A stretch of 64,000 bases of DNA from Methyloradius palustris. GTDB lineage: Bacteria > Pseudomonadota > Gammaproteobacteria > Burkholderiales > Methylophilaceae. Positions within the stretch are counted from its first letter, which is position 1, and each line of letters opens with the position of its first letter. The translations under genes were made by a program, and so were the position numbers. The DNA is taken from the NCBI RefSeq assembly GCF_019703875.1, contig NZ_AP024110.1:62001-126000 (forward strand), given 5' to 3'. A model generated the notes under the pieces. It made no database searches. It had not been told where the DNA came from and saw nothing but the letters and a program-made list of their open reading frames with translations. Positions 46,187-55,586 of this stretch are shown piece after piece.

Positions 46187-47890
46187 ATGGCTGAACAGCG
46201 ACGCAAATTACGCCTAGGCGAACTGATGGTGCAACAAAGCCTGATCAGTCAGGATCAGTTGCGCATTGCTTTGATGGAGCAAGACCAAAGTAATATTCCT
46301 TTGGGTCGCCAGCTGGTGCGCCTGGGCTTTGTTACAGAGGCCATGGTGCGCGACTTGGTGGCACACACTATTGGTCAAGAGAGTATCGATCTCACCGTTG
46401 TGATTGCCGATGCAGATGCGCTGAAGCTGGTGCCAGAACACTTTGCGCGTCGTTATCACATATTGCCTATCTCGTATGAAGAGCCTACCAAGCAACTCAT
46501 TGTTGCCATGGCCGATATGTTTAACGTGGTGGCGCTGGATCAACTACGTGCGATGCTGGGCGGTCAGATACAGGTCAAGCCACTGCTGGCTGGTGAAGCC
46601 CAGCTCGAAGAGTATATCGACCAGTTTTATGGCTACGAGCTGTCGGTAGATGGTATTCTGCGCGAGATTGAAACTGGTGAAATCGATTACCAGAGTTTGC
46701 AGCAAGATGGTGACGAATATACCCAGCCAGTCGTACGCCTTGTGGGTGCCTTGCTCATGGATGCAGTGAAACGCAACGCTTCAGATATCCACTTTGAGCC
46801 TGAGTATGCGTTCTTACGCATACGTTACCGTATTGACGGCGTGTTGCAGCAAGTGCGTAGTTTGCATAAAACCTTCTGGCCAGCGATTGTCGTTCGCCTG
46901 AAAGTTATCAGCGGCATGGACATCGCCGAAACGCGCGCCCCGCAAGATGGCCGCTTGCAAATCAGTTTGTGCGGTCGTCCGATTGATTTCCGCGTTTCAA
47001 GCCATCCGACAATTCATGGTGAGAATCTAGTACTGCGCGTACTTGATCGCGAAAAATCGATTATTCCACTTGAGCGCATGGGTTTGCGTAACACCACACT
47101 AGACGAGCTCAAGCTCATGATGACGCGCCCAGAGGGCATCATGGTCGTTACAGGTCCAACGGGTAGCGGTAAAACGACCACGCTGTATTCATTGCTCTCA
47201 TTCCAGAACACCGAAGCTGTAAACATCATGACACTGGAAGACCCAGTGGAATACCCCGTCACCATGATGCGCCAGACCTCAGTGGCAGAAGTGAACAAGC
47301 TGGATTTTGCCAACGGCATACGCTCTATCATGCGGCAAGATCCTGACATTATCCTGGTCGGTGAAATTCGCGATTCAGATACCGCTACCATGGCTTTTCG
47401 CGCAGCGATGACTGGCCACCAAGTGTTCAGCACGTTGCATACCAATTCAGCGCTAGGCACATTCCCGCGCTTGCTCGATATTGGTATTTCACCCGATATC
47501 ATGGCGGGCAATATCATCGGTGTAGTCGCACAGCGCTTGGTACGGGTGTTGTGCCCGCATTGCAAGCAAGCGCATACGCCAGATGACGAAGAGCGCAAAT
47601 TACTCAATGTAAAAACGCGAGAAGACATTACCATTTATCGCAACGTAGGCTGCAAGCGCTGCACTTATACGGGCTACCGCGGCCGCATGGCAATTATTGA
47701 ATTGCTGCGCATTGATGCTGATATGGATGCTTTAATCGCACGTCGCTCACACCTGGATGAAATGCGTAAATTAGCCTTGGATAAAGGCTTTATTACGTTG
47801 GCCGATGATGGCGTGCGTCGTATCCTCGAAGGCTATACGAGCCTGAGCGAGGTCATGCGCGTCATCGATTTGACCAGTCGCATCCGTTAA
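46187..47890 (+). CDS. mshE: Pilus assembly ATPase MshE/GspE, with MshEN domain
   Basis: A 567-residue secretion ATPase that powers pilin polymerisation. N-terminal MshEN-type motifs (RLGELMVQQSLI ... PLGRQLVRLGFVTE), which bind c-di-GMP in Vibrio MshE, occupy about 1-60. One position usually Gly is Ser. The ATPase core has Walker A GPTGSGKT near 323, the Asp box, Walker B ILVGEIRD and the His box; the zinc CPHC and CKRC pairs follow. The next gene begins 6 bp later. Confidence 0.95.
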   Translation: MAEQRRKLRLGELMVQQSLISQDQLRIALMEQDQSNIPLGRQLVRLGFVTEAMVRDLVAHTIGQESIDLTVVIADADALKLVPEHFARRYHILPISYEEPTKQLIVAMADMFNVVALDQLRAMLGGQIQVKPLLAGEAQLEEYIDQFYGYELSVDGILREIETGEIDYQSLQQDGDEYTQPVVRLVGALLMDAVKRNASDIHFEPEYAFLRIRYRIDGVLQQVRSLHKTFWPAIVVRLKVISGMDIAETRAPQDGRLQISLCGRPIDFRVSSHPTIHGENLVLRVLDREKSIIPLERMGLRNTTLDELKLMMTRPEGIMVVTGPTGSGKTTTLYSLLSFQNTEAVNIMTLEDPVEYPVTMMRQTSVAEVNKLDFANGIRSIMRQDPDIILVGEIRDSDTATMAFRAAMTGHQVFSTLHTNSALGTFPRLLDIGISPDIMAGNIIGVVAQRLVRVLCPHCKQAHTPDDEERKLLNVKTREDITIYRNVGCKRCTYTGYRGRMAIIELLRIDADMDALIARRSHLDEMRKLALDKGFITLADDGVRRILEGYTSLSEVMRVIDLTSRIR

Positions 47891-47895
47891 ACGCC

Positions 47896-49101
47896 GTGCC
47901 TACCTACAACTACAAAGCGGTAGATCAGATTGGCCGCACGGCCAACGGGGAGATGGACGCCCTCAATGAAATTGATCTCGAATTAAGGCTGGATCGCATT
48001 GGGCTCAGCCTGATTACTTTTCGGCTTGCCAGAAAAACAGCAGGGCTGTTTGGAGGCAAGAAAATCAACCTGCAAGACCTTGTGATGTTCTGCTTTCAAA
48101 TGGAGCAACTCACGAGCGCAGGCGTGCCTTTGCTTGAAGGCTTGGCCGATTTACGCGATAGCAATCCCAATCTGTATTTCCAGAAAATACTCGCTGCAGT
48201 GATTGATGACGTAGAAGGCGGTAAGCTTTTTTCAGAAGCATTGGCGCGGCATAGCAGCGTATTTAACAATGTATTTGTCAGCTTGATCAAGGCCGGTGAG
48301 CAAACTGGCAAGTTGCCCGAGGTTTTTGAGAACTTGGCCACCACGCTTAAATGGCAATATGAGCTTGTGTCACAAACCAAACGCTTGATTGCATATCCAT
48401 TGTTTGTACTGGTCGTTGTACTGGGCGCAATTACGTTTTTGATGATTTACCTAGTGCCGCAAATGGTGTCTTTTTTGCGCAATATGGGGCAGGATTTACC
48501 TATACAAACCAAGATACTGATCTTTATCTCGAATGCTTTTGTCAGCTACTGGTGGCTTATTCTGTCGGTGCCAGTGCTGCTTATTATCATTTTAAAAGTG
48601 GCGGTAAAGCAAAGCGCAGAAGTGCGTTACCGTTACGATTACATCAAGCTGCACTTGCCAGTCACAGGTGAGATTTTGCAAAAAATCATTCTCGCGCGCT
48701 TTGCCCGCTATTTTGCGTTGATGTACCAAACAGGCATCCCGATTTTAGATGCGATTAAAACGTGTGAAGATATTGTGGCAAATAAAGTGGTGGCAGATGC
48801 GTTGAATCGTGCCCACCAACAGATTAACGCGGGGGATAGCATGAGCGAGAGTTTCAGGAATGCAGGGCTGTTCCCGCCGTTGGTGGTACGTATGATCAAG
48901 GTTGGTGAAGGTACTGGTGGCTTGGATAAATCACTGTTAAAAATCAGCTATTTTTATGATCGTGATGTGAATGAAAAAATAGAGAGCATGCTCAAAATGC
49001 TGGAGCCAGCGCTTACCGTGATACTTGGCGCGATACTGGCATTTATCATGTTCTCCGTGCTCGGCCCAGTGTACGATTCATTCAGTAAACTTAAAATTTA
49101 A
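47896..49101 (+). CDS. mshG: Inner-membrane platform protein MshG/GspF
   Basis: A 401-residue T2SF protein with two tandem repeats of the family domain (about 65-190 and 270-395) and three membrane spans. Seen: PTYNYKAVDQIGR, FCFQMEQLTSAGVPLLEGL and its second-copy partner FARYFALMYQTGIPILDAI. The start is a GTG. It forms the platform under the MshE ATPase. Confidence 0.95.
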   Translation: MPTYNYKAVDQIGRTANGEMDALNEIDLELRLDRIGLSLITFRLARKTAGLFGGKKINLQDLVMFCFQMEQLTSAGVPLLEGLADLRDSNPNLYFQKILAAVIDDVEGGKLFSEALARHSSVFNNVFVSLIKAGEQTGKLPEVFENLATTLKWQYELVSQTKRLIAYPLFVLVVVLGAITFLMIYLVPQMVSFLRNMGQDLPIQTKILIFISNAFVSYWWLILSVPVLLIIILKVAVKQSAEVRYRYDYIKLHLPVTGEILQKIILARFARYFALMYQTGIPILDAIKTCEDIVANKVVADALNRAHQQINAGDSMSESFRNAGLFPPLVVRMIKVGEGTGGLDKSLLKISYFYDRDVNEKIESMLKMLEPALTVILGAILAFIMFSVLGPVYDSFSKLKI

Positions 49102-49123
49102 TGATGCATTCAAACCGTTAAAT

Positions 49124-50719
49124 ATGGCGTTATTCACTAAAATCGTACTGTGCGCATCTGGCAATCATCTGACTGCCGGGGTGTGGTCTTGGCGCAAGCT
49201 GCGCTCGTTTCAGGTATTTGATAACGATGCGCAAGGCAAAGAAGATTTCGCACATTTTTTGCAGAAATTCCCCAATACCAAGATTTATCTGCTCGCCGAT
49301 TCTGTTGAAGAAGATTACCGCGTAGAGAATCTGCCACATACGTTTGGTGGCGCCAAGCATGAGCTGGTAGAGCGCAAACTCAGCCAGATTTATCGCAATA
49401 CCGTATTTCGCGTTGCGCACTTTATCAATCGCGAAAAAGATAAGCGCAAAGATGATCGCTACCTGTTTTTAGCGCTCAACAAAGTCGAGTTCTTAAATGG
49501 CTGGCTAGAGGTCATTGAGGCACAGCAAGCGCCATTGACGGGCGTTTACATGCTCTCCATGTTGAGCCAAGTGATACTGCGCCGCATGCGCTTGGTAGAG
49601 CCGCATATTATCTTAAGTGAGCGCTTGAATTCAGGCTTGCGCCAGACCTATTTGCACAACGGTAATTTAAGAATCAGCCGTCTTGCGCCTATGCCGCCAG
49701 AGGCCGAAAACCAGCTTGCCTATTTTTATCTGGTTGAAACCGAAAAAACGCGTCTTTACCTGATTAGCCAGCGTTTCATCACGCGAGAAACTCCGCTCAA
49801 AATGCTGTTGCCAGGCTTGGATGACAGTAGCAAAGTCATTTGCCGACACATTGAGCAAGAGCAGGGCATTGATTGCGAGCGTATTGATCTCTCCGACCTC
49901 GCGCACAGTATCCACATCAAACCGCAGTTGCTTGATGCCAACCCAGAGTTGCTGCACATGCACTTGCTGGCTATCGGTAACGTGCCAGATAATCTGGCGC
50001 CTGCCAGTCTGGTTAAGCAACACCAGGTGCAGCTCATCAGGCAAGGTATTAACTTGGCGAGTATTTTTATTGTATTGCTCGGTTTATTGATGAGTGGCCT
50101 TTACGTTAAACAGGCGCTGGATTTAACTGCAGATACCAAGCAGGCCGCGCTTGATACGCAAATGCAAAACCAGCGCTATGCTGATGTCGCCAAAAATTTC
50201 CCTTCTACGCCTATTGCCAGTAATGATCTGGCTACCGCAGTTGAAATCAATAACACCATTAAGCAATACGGCAAAGCACCGCGCCGCATGATGCAAGTTA
50301 TCAGCAATGCGCTTGAAGCCTCACCAGAGATTCAATTGGATCGCTTACACTGGTTGCAAACCAACGATGTTAGTTTGAAAGATGACGACAAAACATTGGT
50401 TGCCGTACCTAGTGAAAAAACCAGTCAGCAATCCAGTTTTGTGCCAGATCCAACCGTGCTGTATGAAGTGGGTTTTATCAACGGCCAGATCAAAATGTTC
50501 AATGGCGATTATCGTGCAGCCTTGGAGTCAGTGAATCATTTAGCTGAGTTACTCAAAGCAGATAGCAATGTTGAAAATGTTGAGATATTGCAAGCGCCCG
50601 TCAATGTCAGCTCATATACTGCGCTGCAAGGCAGTACTAATGATGAAAAAGCTGCTCTGCAAGCCGCTGCCATGTTCAAGCTGAGAGTTATCCTCAAACG
50701 TGAGGTGCCAACCACATGA
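49124..50719 (+). CDS. MshI/GspL-like inner-membrane assembly protein
   Basis: A 531-residue protein with a large cytoplasmic N-terminal part, one membrane span near 309-330 (INLASIFIVLLGLLMSGLYV) and a periplasmic coiled-coil/PilN-like C-terminal part. Position after mshG and the bitopic layout match a fused PilM-PilN or GspL role. No family was recognised with certainty. The ATG at 49124 (MALFTKIVLCASG) is preferred over a longer frame that would run back into mshG. Its stop overlaps the next ATG (ATGA). Confidence 0.65.
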   Translation: MALFTKIVLCASGNHLTAGVWSWRKLRSFQVFDNDAQGKEDFAHFLQKFPNTKIYLLADSVEEDYRVENLPHTFGGAKHELVERKLSQIYRNTVFRVAHFINREKDKRKDDRYLFLALNKVEFLNGWLEVIEAQQAPLTGVYMLSMLSQVILRRMRLVEPHIILSERLNSGLRQTYLHNGNLRISRLAPMPPEAENQLAYFYLVETEKTRLYLISQRFITRETPLKMLLPGLDDSSKVICRHIEQEQGIDCERIDLSDLAHSIHIKPQLLDANPELLHMHLLAIGNVPDNLAPASLVKQHQVQLIRQGINLASIFIVLLGLLMSGLYVKQALDLTADTKQAALDTQMQNQRYADVAKNFPSTPIASNDLATAVEINNTIKQYGKAPRRMMQVISNALEASPEIQLDRLHWLQTNDVSLKDDDKTLVAVPSEKTSQQSSFVPDPTVLYEVGFINGQIKMFNGDYRAALESVNHLAELLKADSNVENVEILQAPVNVSSYTALQGSTNDEKAALQAAAMFKLRVILKREVPTT

Positions 50720-51327
50720 AACTGAGTCGGCAAGATTGGCAAAAATTGCGCTACCCAGCCATTGGCTTTGGCCTAGCGCTGATATTGATGACGTTGCTAT
50801 ATACCTATGTGGAAAGCGTGCGCGACCAAGCCCAGCAAACCTTGGATAAACAAACCAGCCAACTTAACCAGGCACGCCAGAAATTCCAGACCTCAGGGCA
50901 AGAAAAAGACACCATTGTTAAATACCTGCCGTTGTACCAGCAACTGATCAGCGATGGCTTTATTGGCGAAGAGCACCGCATAGAATGGATAGACGATCTG
51001 CGTACGATTCACGATCAAAACAAACTGTTCAAGATCAATTACAGCATCGCCAGCCAAGAAGACTACAAGCCAACATTCAACCTGAACGCAGGCACATTCA
51101 AACCCAAACGCTCAGTCATGAAGCTGGAGCTTGCCATGTTGCATGAGGGCGACTTGCTGGGTTTGATAGAGCAGCTAGATGCACGCCAAGCCACACCCTT
51201 CATATTGCGTGATTGCGAAATCGTCAGGCTTTCAAGAACCATCAGCAATAGCTACATCCCCAATATGCAAGCCAATTGCGAGTTGGATTGGATCACCCTG
51301 CGGGAGCCGGAGCAGCCACATGGATAA
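50716..51327 (+). CDS. MshJ/PilO-like bitopic protein
   Basis: A 203-residue protein with an N-terminal span (about 12-33, YPAIGFGLALILMTLLYTYV), a coiled coil (about 36-65) and a C-terminal ferredoxin-like region, the standard PilO/GspM/MshJ design. It overlaps the genes on both sides and would pair with the preceding PilN-like protein. Confidence 0.7.
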   Translation: MKLSRQDWQKLRYPAIGFGLALILMTLLYTYVESVRDQAQQTLDKQTSQLNQARQKFQTSGQEKDTIVKYLPLYQQLISDGFIGEEHRIEWIDDLRTIHDQNKLFKINYSIASQEDYKPTFNLNAGTFKPKRSVMKLELAMLHEGDLLGLIEQLDARQATPFILRDCEIVRLSRTISNSYIPNMQANCELDWITLREPEQPHG

Positions 51328-51847
51328 CTTTGTGATTAGATTGCTCATGTTGGCTGGCTTAATGATCAGCATCACAGCGCATGCCAGCGATAGCTTCGGC
51401 CGCCTATTTACCACGCCCGCTGAGCGCACCAATCTCAACTACATGCGCCAAACCGCAAGGTTGCAATCACAAGAACAAGCCGATGGCATTGAAAAAGTAG
51501 CTCCGCCCGTCATACCATCAGAAATCTCCATGCAAGGCTACGTCAAGCGCAGCGATGGCAAAAAAGGCACCGTGTGGATCAATAACCAGCCCATGCAAGA
51601 AAACACCTCAAATTCAGAAGTGACCGTAGGCAAAATGCACGGCGATAATAATCAAGTGCCACTTACATTGCCAGCTAACGGTAAGAACCTGAGCTTAAAA
51701 GCAGGACAGATATATAAACCAGAGACAGATAGCGTGAGTGAAGTTAGCGCGCATAGCAGCTCTGAAAAAGAGCTTAAAGGTACGATAGGCAATAGTGAAT
51801 TGCCTATGACTAATCAACTGAATCAGGCAGATAGCAACCAGAAGTAA
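51320..51847 (+). CDS. MshK/PilP-like periplasmic protein
   Basis: A 175-residue protein with a signal peptide (MDNFVIRLLMLAGLMISITAHA). The segment ISMQGYVKRSDGKKGTVWINNQPM resembles the small beta domain of MshK/PilP proteins that link the platform to the secretin. The ATG at 51320 overlaps the previous stop by 8 bp. Confidence 0.65.
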   Translation: MDNFVIRLLMLAGLMISITAHASDSFGRLFTTPAERTNLNYMRQTARLQSQEQADGIEKVAPPVIPSEISMQGYVKRSDGKKGTVWINNQPMQENTSNSEVTVGKMHGDNNQVPLTLPANGKNLSLKAGQIYKPETDSVSEVSAHSSSEKELKGTIGNSELPMTNQLNQADSNQK

Positions 51848-51850
51848 TCT

Positions 51851-53212
51851 ATGATTTTTGGTTTTAAAATTATCAATAGCGTTTACTCAGTGCGCAAAGA
51901 ATCTGGCGCTACTCTCATTCTCCTATTATTTATTATTGCCTTAGCAGCAACGGCATATAGCCTTAAAGTTTTTGATGCTAGTGACTTAAAGGCAGAACGA
52001 GATAGAAAAACTATGCTAGCACTGGCGGAAGCGAAAACTGCATTACTTGGATATGCTGCAAGTCCAAATCTCAATGCTATTTGCACTAGTTCAAATTGCC
52101 CTCGTCCCGGTGATTTGCCGTGTCCAGATACTAATAATGATGGTGTTAAAGAGACTACATGTGGGAATGCCAGTGGAACAACCAGTCAGGCTGCGCGTTT
52201 AGGAAGATTGCCATGGAAAAGCCTAGGCCTAGAAGATATCAGGGATGGAAATGGAGAGCGTTTATGGTATGCCGTTTCAAGTCGATATAAAGAAAATAGT
52301 CGTTTTAGCCCTTTAAATAGCGATAGTGTTGGCACAATTAGCTTACGTGATAGTACAGGCAACCTTATCAGTACCAGTTTAGTAGCAATCGTATTTTCAG
52401 CAGGGCCTCCACTAGTCAGGCAGGATGGTGTCTTACAACTAAGAGATACGGCAAATGAGAATGTTGCTAGTAATTATCTAGACATTGCGTTTGGTGAAGA
52501 CAATGCAGATTTTGTTGATGGAACTAATAATGGGTTTATTATTGGTCCTATCAGAAGCGTAACAGGATCTGATATGGTCAACGACAAACTCCTGACAATT
52601 ACTCAAAGTGACATGATTCCAGTCATCGAAACTCGAGTCTTAGCAGAATCCCAGAATGGGTTGCTTGATTATTATTGTGGGCTAGGTAACGTTAATTATT
52701 CAACCAAATCATGTTCTGGTGCAGGTGGATTTTTCCCCAAACCAGCTAGTTTTTCTGACACGGGATGCCTTGGAAATGTTGCCATAGGAACAGGTACCTG
52801 TGGTGAAGGAACATTAACCCATGGGCGTATCTCGGCTAATCCAACTATTCCGTGGACATCTACATCAATATTTCGTGGAACAAGCGTTGGGAATTGGTTT
52901 CAGTTAAATGCCTGGCGAGAGCTAATCCATTATGCGGTTGCCCCCGCTTGCATGACGGGAACCACTAATTGTCTTGGCTCGGGAGGTTTCTTGACACTTA
53001 ACAACTCAATAGTTACACCAGTAAACATTAAGCAATTTATACTTATTGCGACTGGGGTTACTTTGCCAACACAGCTGCGCACTTCTGCATTAGATAAGTC
53101 GGCAGAAGCTAATTATCTTGAAGGTGAGAATCTGTTCCCGCTGGATAATAGCTATATTCGAACTTCACCTCTAACTAATGCTATCAACGATAGAGCGATA
53201 AGTCTTCCATGA
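51851..53212 (+). CDS. Large prepilin-like protein, non-canonical leader
   Basis: A 453-residue protein with a pilin-like N-terminal helix (SGATLILLLFIIALAATAYS, from residue 18). The usual Glu at position 5 of the mature pilin is missing, as in minor pilins of the GspK/PilX type. Beyond it lie repeated Cys-rich blocks (NCPRPGDLPCPDTNNDG) and RLGRLPWKSLGL; similar wording (LLGY, LPCPADN) recurs in the next protein. The stretch is more AT-rich than the genes upstream. It is probably a tip or minor pilin. Confidence 0.7.
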   Translation: MIFGFKIINSVYSVRKESGATLILLLFIIALAATAYSLKVFDASDLKAERDRKTMLALAEAKTALLGYAASPNLNAICTSSNCPRPGDLPCPDTNNDGVKETTCGNASGTTSQAARLGRLPWKSLGLEDIRDGNGERLWYAVSSRYKENSRFSPLNSDSVGTISLRDSTGNLISTSLVAIVFSAGPPLVRQDGVLQLRDTANENVASNYLDIAFGEDNADFVDGTNNGFIIGPIRSVTGSDMVNDKLLTITQSDMIPVIETRVLAESQNGLLDYYCGLGNVNYSTKSCSGAGGFFPKPASFSDTGCLGNVAIGTGTCGEGTLTHGRISANPTIPWTSTSIFRGTSVGNWFQLNAWRELIHYAVAPACMTGTTNCLGSGGFLTLNNSIVTPVNIKQFILIATGVTLPTQLRTSALDKSAEANYLEGENLFPLDNSYIRTSPLTNAINDRAISLP

Positions 53213-53961
53213 TTAATTCATTAAATATTCACCTCATGAAAATAAGGTATCGTGGTTTTACTTTAGTTGAAATGGCTGTTGTTCTTGTAATAGTAGGTTT
53301 GCTGTTGGGGGGGGTATTTGTGCCATTGACAGCACAGCTTGATCAACGTAATGCTACACAGACTCAGAAGACGTTGACTGAGATTAAAGAGTCATTACTA
53401 GGATATACCGCAATAAATGGACGTCTGCCTTGCCCAGCAGATAATACTTCAGCGGGTCTGGAGAATCCTCTTGGAGGTGGTGCTTGTGTAACCCCTTATG
53501 CTGGTTTTGTGCCAGGTGTTACGCTTGGCATCACTCCAACTGATACTCAAGGTTTTGCAATAGATGGCTGGGGAAACCGTATACATTACGCAGTTACTAC
53601 TTCAAATTCTAATGCTTATACGACAGTGAATGGCTTGAAAGCTATAGGTTTTACGATAGCCTCCCCCAACCTTTATGTATGTAGTGCTAATGGAGGCTCA
53701 TCTAATTGTGGGTCAGCAAATTCACTTACCACTTCTGCACCAGCGGTTATCTACTCTATTGGTAAAAATGGTCTTACGGGGGGTACAGGTATAGACGAAT
53801 CACAAAACCCAAATCCAAATAGTGCGGATAACAATGCCGTATTTGTTAGTCATGATATAACGGCAAGCGGAGCACCCAACGGGGAATTCGATGATATGGT
53901 CGTTTGGTTATCAAATAGTGTATTAATTAATCGCATGCTTTCTGCTGGTCAGTTACCTTAA
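53209..53961 (+). CDS. Type IV prepilin-like protein
   Basis: A 250-residue pilin with a canonical prepilin-peptidase site: RYRG then FTLVEMAVVLVIVGLLLGG, with Glu at +5. The mature domain holds LLGYTAINGRLPCPAD and GFAIDGWGNRIHYAVTT, a block common in pilins of this kind. It overlaps the previous gene by 4 bp (ATGA). No prepilin peptidase is encoded in the window, so one must lie elsewhere. Confidence 0.85.
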   Translation: MINSLNIHLMKIRYRGFTLVEMAVVLVIVGLLLGGVFVPLTAQLDQRNATQTQKTLTEIKESLLGYTAINGRLPCPADNTSAGLENPLGGGACVTPYAGFVPGVTLGITPTDTQGFAIDGWGNRIHYAVTTSNSNAYTTVNGLKAIGFTIASPNLYVCSANGGSSNCGSANSLTTSAPAVIYSIGKNGLTGGTGIDESQNPNPNSADNNAVFVSHDITASGAPNGEFDDMVVWLSNSVLINRMLSAGQLP

Positions 53962-53971
53962 TAAACCTCAC

Positions 53972-54718
53972 ATGAACGACAATCAACTTCTGCGTTACAG
54001 CCGTCATATCCTTTTGCCGCAAGTTGGGTATGAAGGGCAAGATAAGCTCGTTAACAGTCATGCATTGGTTGTTGGCGCTGGTGGTTTGGGTGCGCCAGTG
54101 GCCTTGTATATGGCGGCTGGCGGTGTAGGCACATTGACCATCTGTGATTTTGATACGGTTGATCTGACTAACCTGCAACGCCAGATTATTCATACAACTC
54201 AAACAGTCGGCATCAATAAGGCGCTTTCAGCGCAGAAAACACTGCATGCCATTAACCCAGAAGTGCTGGTCAATACGGTGACTGAAAAATCTACTGAGGC
54301 TTCAATGATGGCGTTGGTTGCGCAGGCTGATGTTGTGATTGATTGTTCCGATAATTTTAAAACTCGCTATACACTCAATAAGCTGTGCGTGGAGTTGAAA
54401 AAGCCACTCGTATCTGGCGCCGCGATTGGTTTTGAAGGCCAAGTGACAGTGTTCGATATGCGCCATGGCGATAGCCCTTGCTATCACTGTTTATTCCCCG
54501 ATACAGGCTCAGACCAAGAGATGCGCTGTGCAGATAATGGCGTATTTGCGCCGCTGGTCGGCATGATAGGCACCACCCAGGCCGCAGAGGCAATGAAATT
54601 ACTGATGGATATTGGCGAAAGCTTGCAGGGGCGTTTGCTGTTGCTGGATGTATTGGCAATGGAGTGGCGCACTATCAGGCTGAGTAAAGACCCAGCCTGC
54701 ACGGTTTGTTCTAACTAA
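53972..54718 (+). CDS. moeB: MoeB/ThiF family adenylyltransferase
   Basis: A 248-residue E1-like enzyme that adenylates the C-terminal Gly of a sulfur carrier (MoaD or ThiS). Nucleotide-binding GAGGLGAPVALYMAAGGVG (35-53), NLQRQIIH with its Arg, the probable catalytic C186 and the zinc pairs C170/C173 and C243/C246 are visible. MoeB and ThiF cannot be told apart without context. It lies 10 bp after the pilin gene but is functionally unrelated. Confidence 0.9.
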   Translation: MNDNQLLRYSRHILLPQVGYEGQDKLVNSHALVVGAGGLGAPVALYMAAGGVGTLTICDFDTVDLTNLQRQIIHTTQTVGINKALSAQKTLHAINPEVLVNTVTEKSTEASMMALVAQADVVIDCSDNFKTRYTLNKLCVELKKPLVSGAAIGFEGQVTVFDMRHGDSPCYHCLFPDTGSDQEMRCADNGVFAPLVGMIGTTQAAEAMKLLMDIGESLQGRLLLLDVLAMEWRTIRLSKDPACTVCSN

Positions 54719-55561
54719 CTACTTGCCACCAACCAGCGCCTTCACCGCACTCACTACATCTCCTGGCAGCAATATAATCTTGGCGTTGTTCGAGTCAGAT
54801 ACTTTTTGCAGCGCTTGAATATAGCGGTCGCCCAGTAAAAAAGTGGCTGAACTGTTGTTTTCTTTCACGGCTTCGGCAATTAGGCGGATAGATTCTGCTG
54901 AGGCTTTTGCCGCAATCTCTTGCGCTTCAGCGTCTTTGCGGGCGGCTTCCAGTCGGGCTTCAGCATTCAGAATCAGCGATTGTTTTTCACCTTCGGCACA
55001 TGTGACTACGGCTACACGTTCGCGCTCGGCCGAGGCTTGTTGTTCCATGGCATGTTGCATGTTTTGCGAAGGTTTGATGTCTTGAATCTCGACTGATTTA
55101 ACGGTCAAGCCCCAGTCCAGCGCTTCATCGGCGATGGCTACTTTCAACTCGGCCTTGATGCGGTCGCGCGAGGTGAGCGCCTGGTTCAGATCCATGCCGC
55201 CAATAATCGAGCGCAGGCTGGTTTGCACCATGTTACGCATGGCGACTTGAAAATTCTCAATGCCATACACCGAGCGCTCAATATTGCTGACCTTGATGAA
55301 CGCAATGGCATTGGCCAATATCACGGCGTTATCTCGGGTAATGACTTCTTGTTGCGGCACATCCAGGATAATGTCTTTAGTGGTCACGCGGTAACTTACG
55401 CGATCTATCCATGGGAAAATCAGGTTAAGCCCGGGCCTGAGTACCGAGTGGAATTTGCCAAGCCGCTCAACGACCCATTCTTCACCTTGCGGCACGATAC
55501 GTATACCCAGCCAGATGGCAACAACAACGGGGATGAGTAAAACAATCATAAATTCGGTCAT
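54719..55561 (-). CDS. SPFH/stomatin-like membrane protein (QmcA-type)
   Basis: A 280-residue protein with an N-terminal membrane segment (FMIVLLIPVVVAIWLGI), then the SPFH domain (VPQGEEWVVERLGKF ... PQQEVITRDNAV) and a coiled coil (about 185-240). Stomatin-like proteins form large membrane rings linked to protease control. It lies 25 bp after an NfeD gene, the standard two-gene partnership. It is convergent with moeB. Confidence 0.93.
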   Translation of the reverse strand: MTEFMIVLLIPVVVAIWLGIRIVPQGEEWVVERLGKFHSVLRPGLNLIFPWIDRVSYRVTTKDIILDVPQQEVITRDNAVILANAIAFIKVSNIERSVYGIENFQVAMRNMVQTSLRSIIGGMDLNQALTSRDRIKAELKVAIADEALDWGLTVKSVEIQDIKPSQNMQHAMEQQASAERERVAVVTCAEGEKQSLILNAEARLEAARKDAEAQEIAAKASAESIRLIAEAVKENNSSATFLLGDRYIQALQKVSDSNNAKIILLPGDVVSAVKALVGGK

Positions 55562-55586
55562 GGTTTTTCCTTATTAAATGCGTAAC

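Noticed and set aside
49025..50719. Longer frame of the MshI/GspL-like gene starting inside mshG
   Set aside because: The extra residues overlap the C-terminal coding part of mshG in another frame and look non-protein-like; the ATG at 49124 begins a sensible N-terminus.
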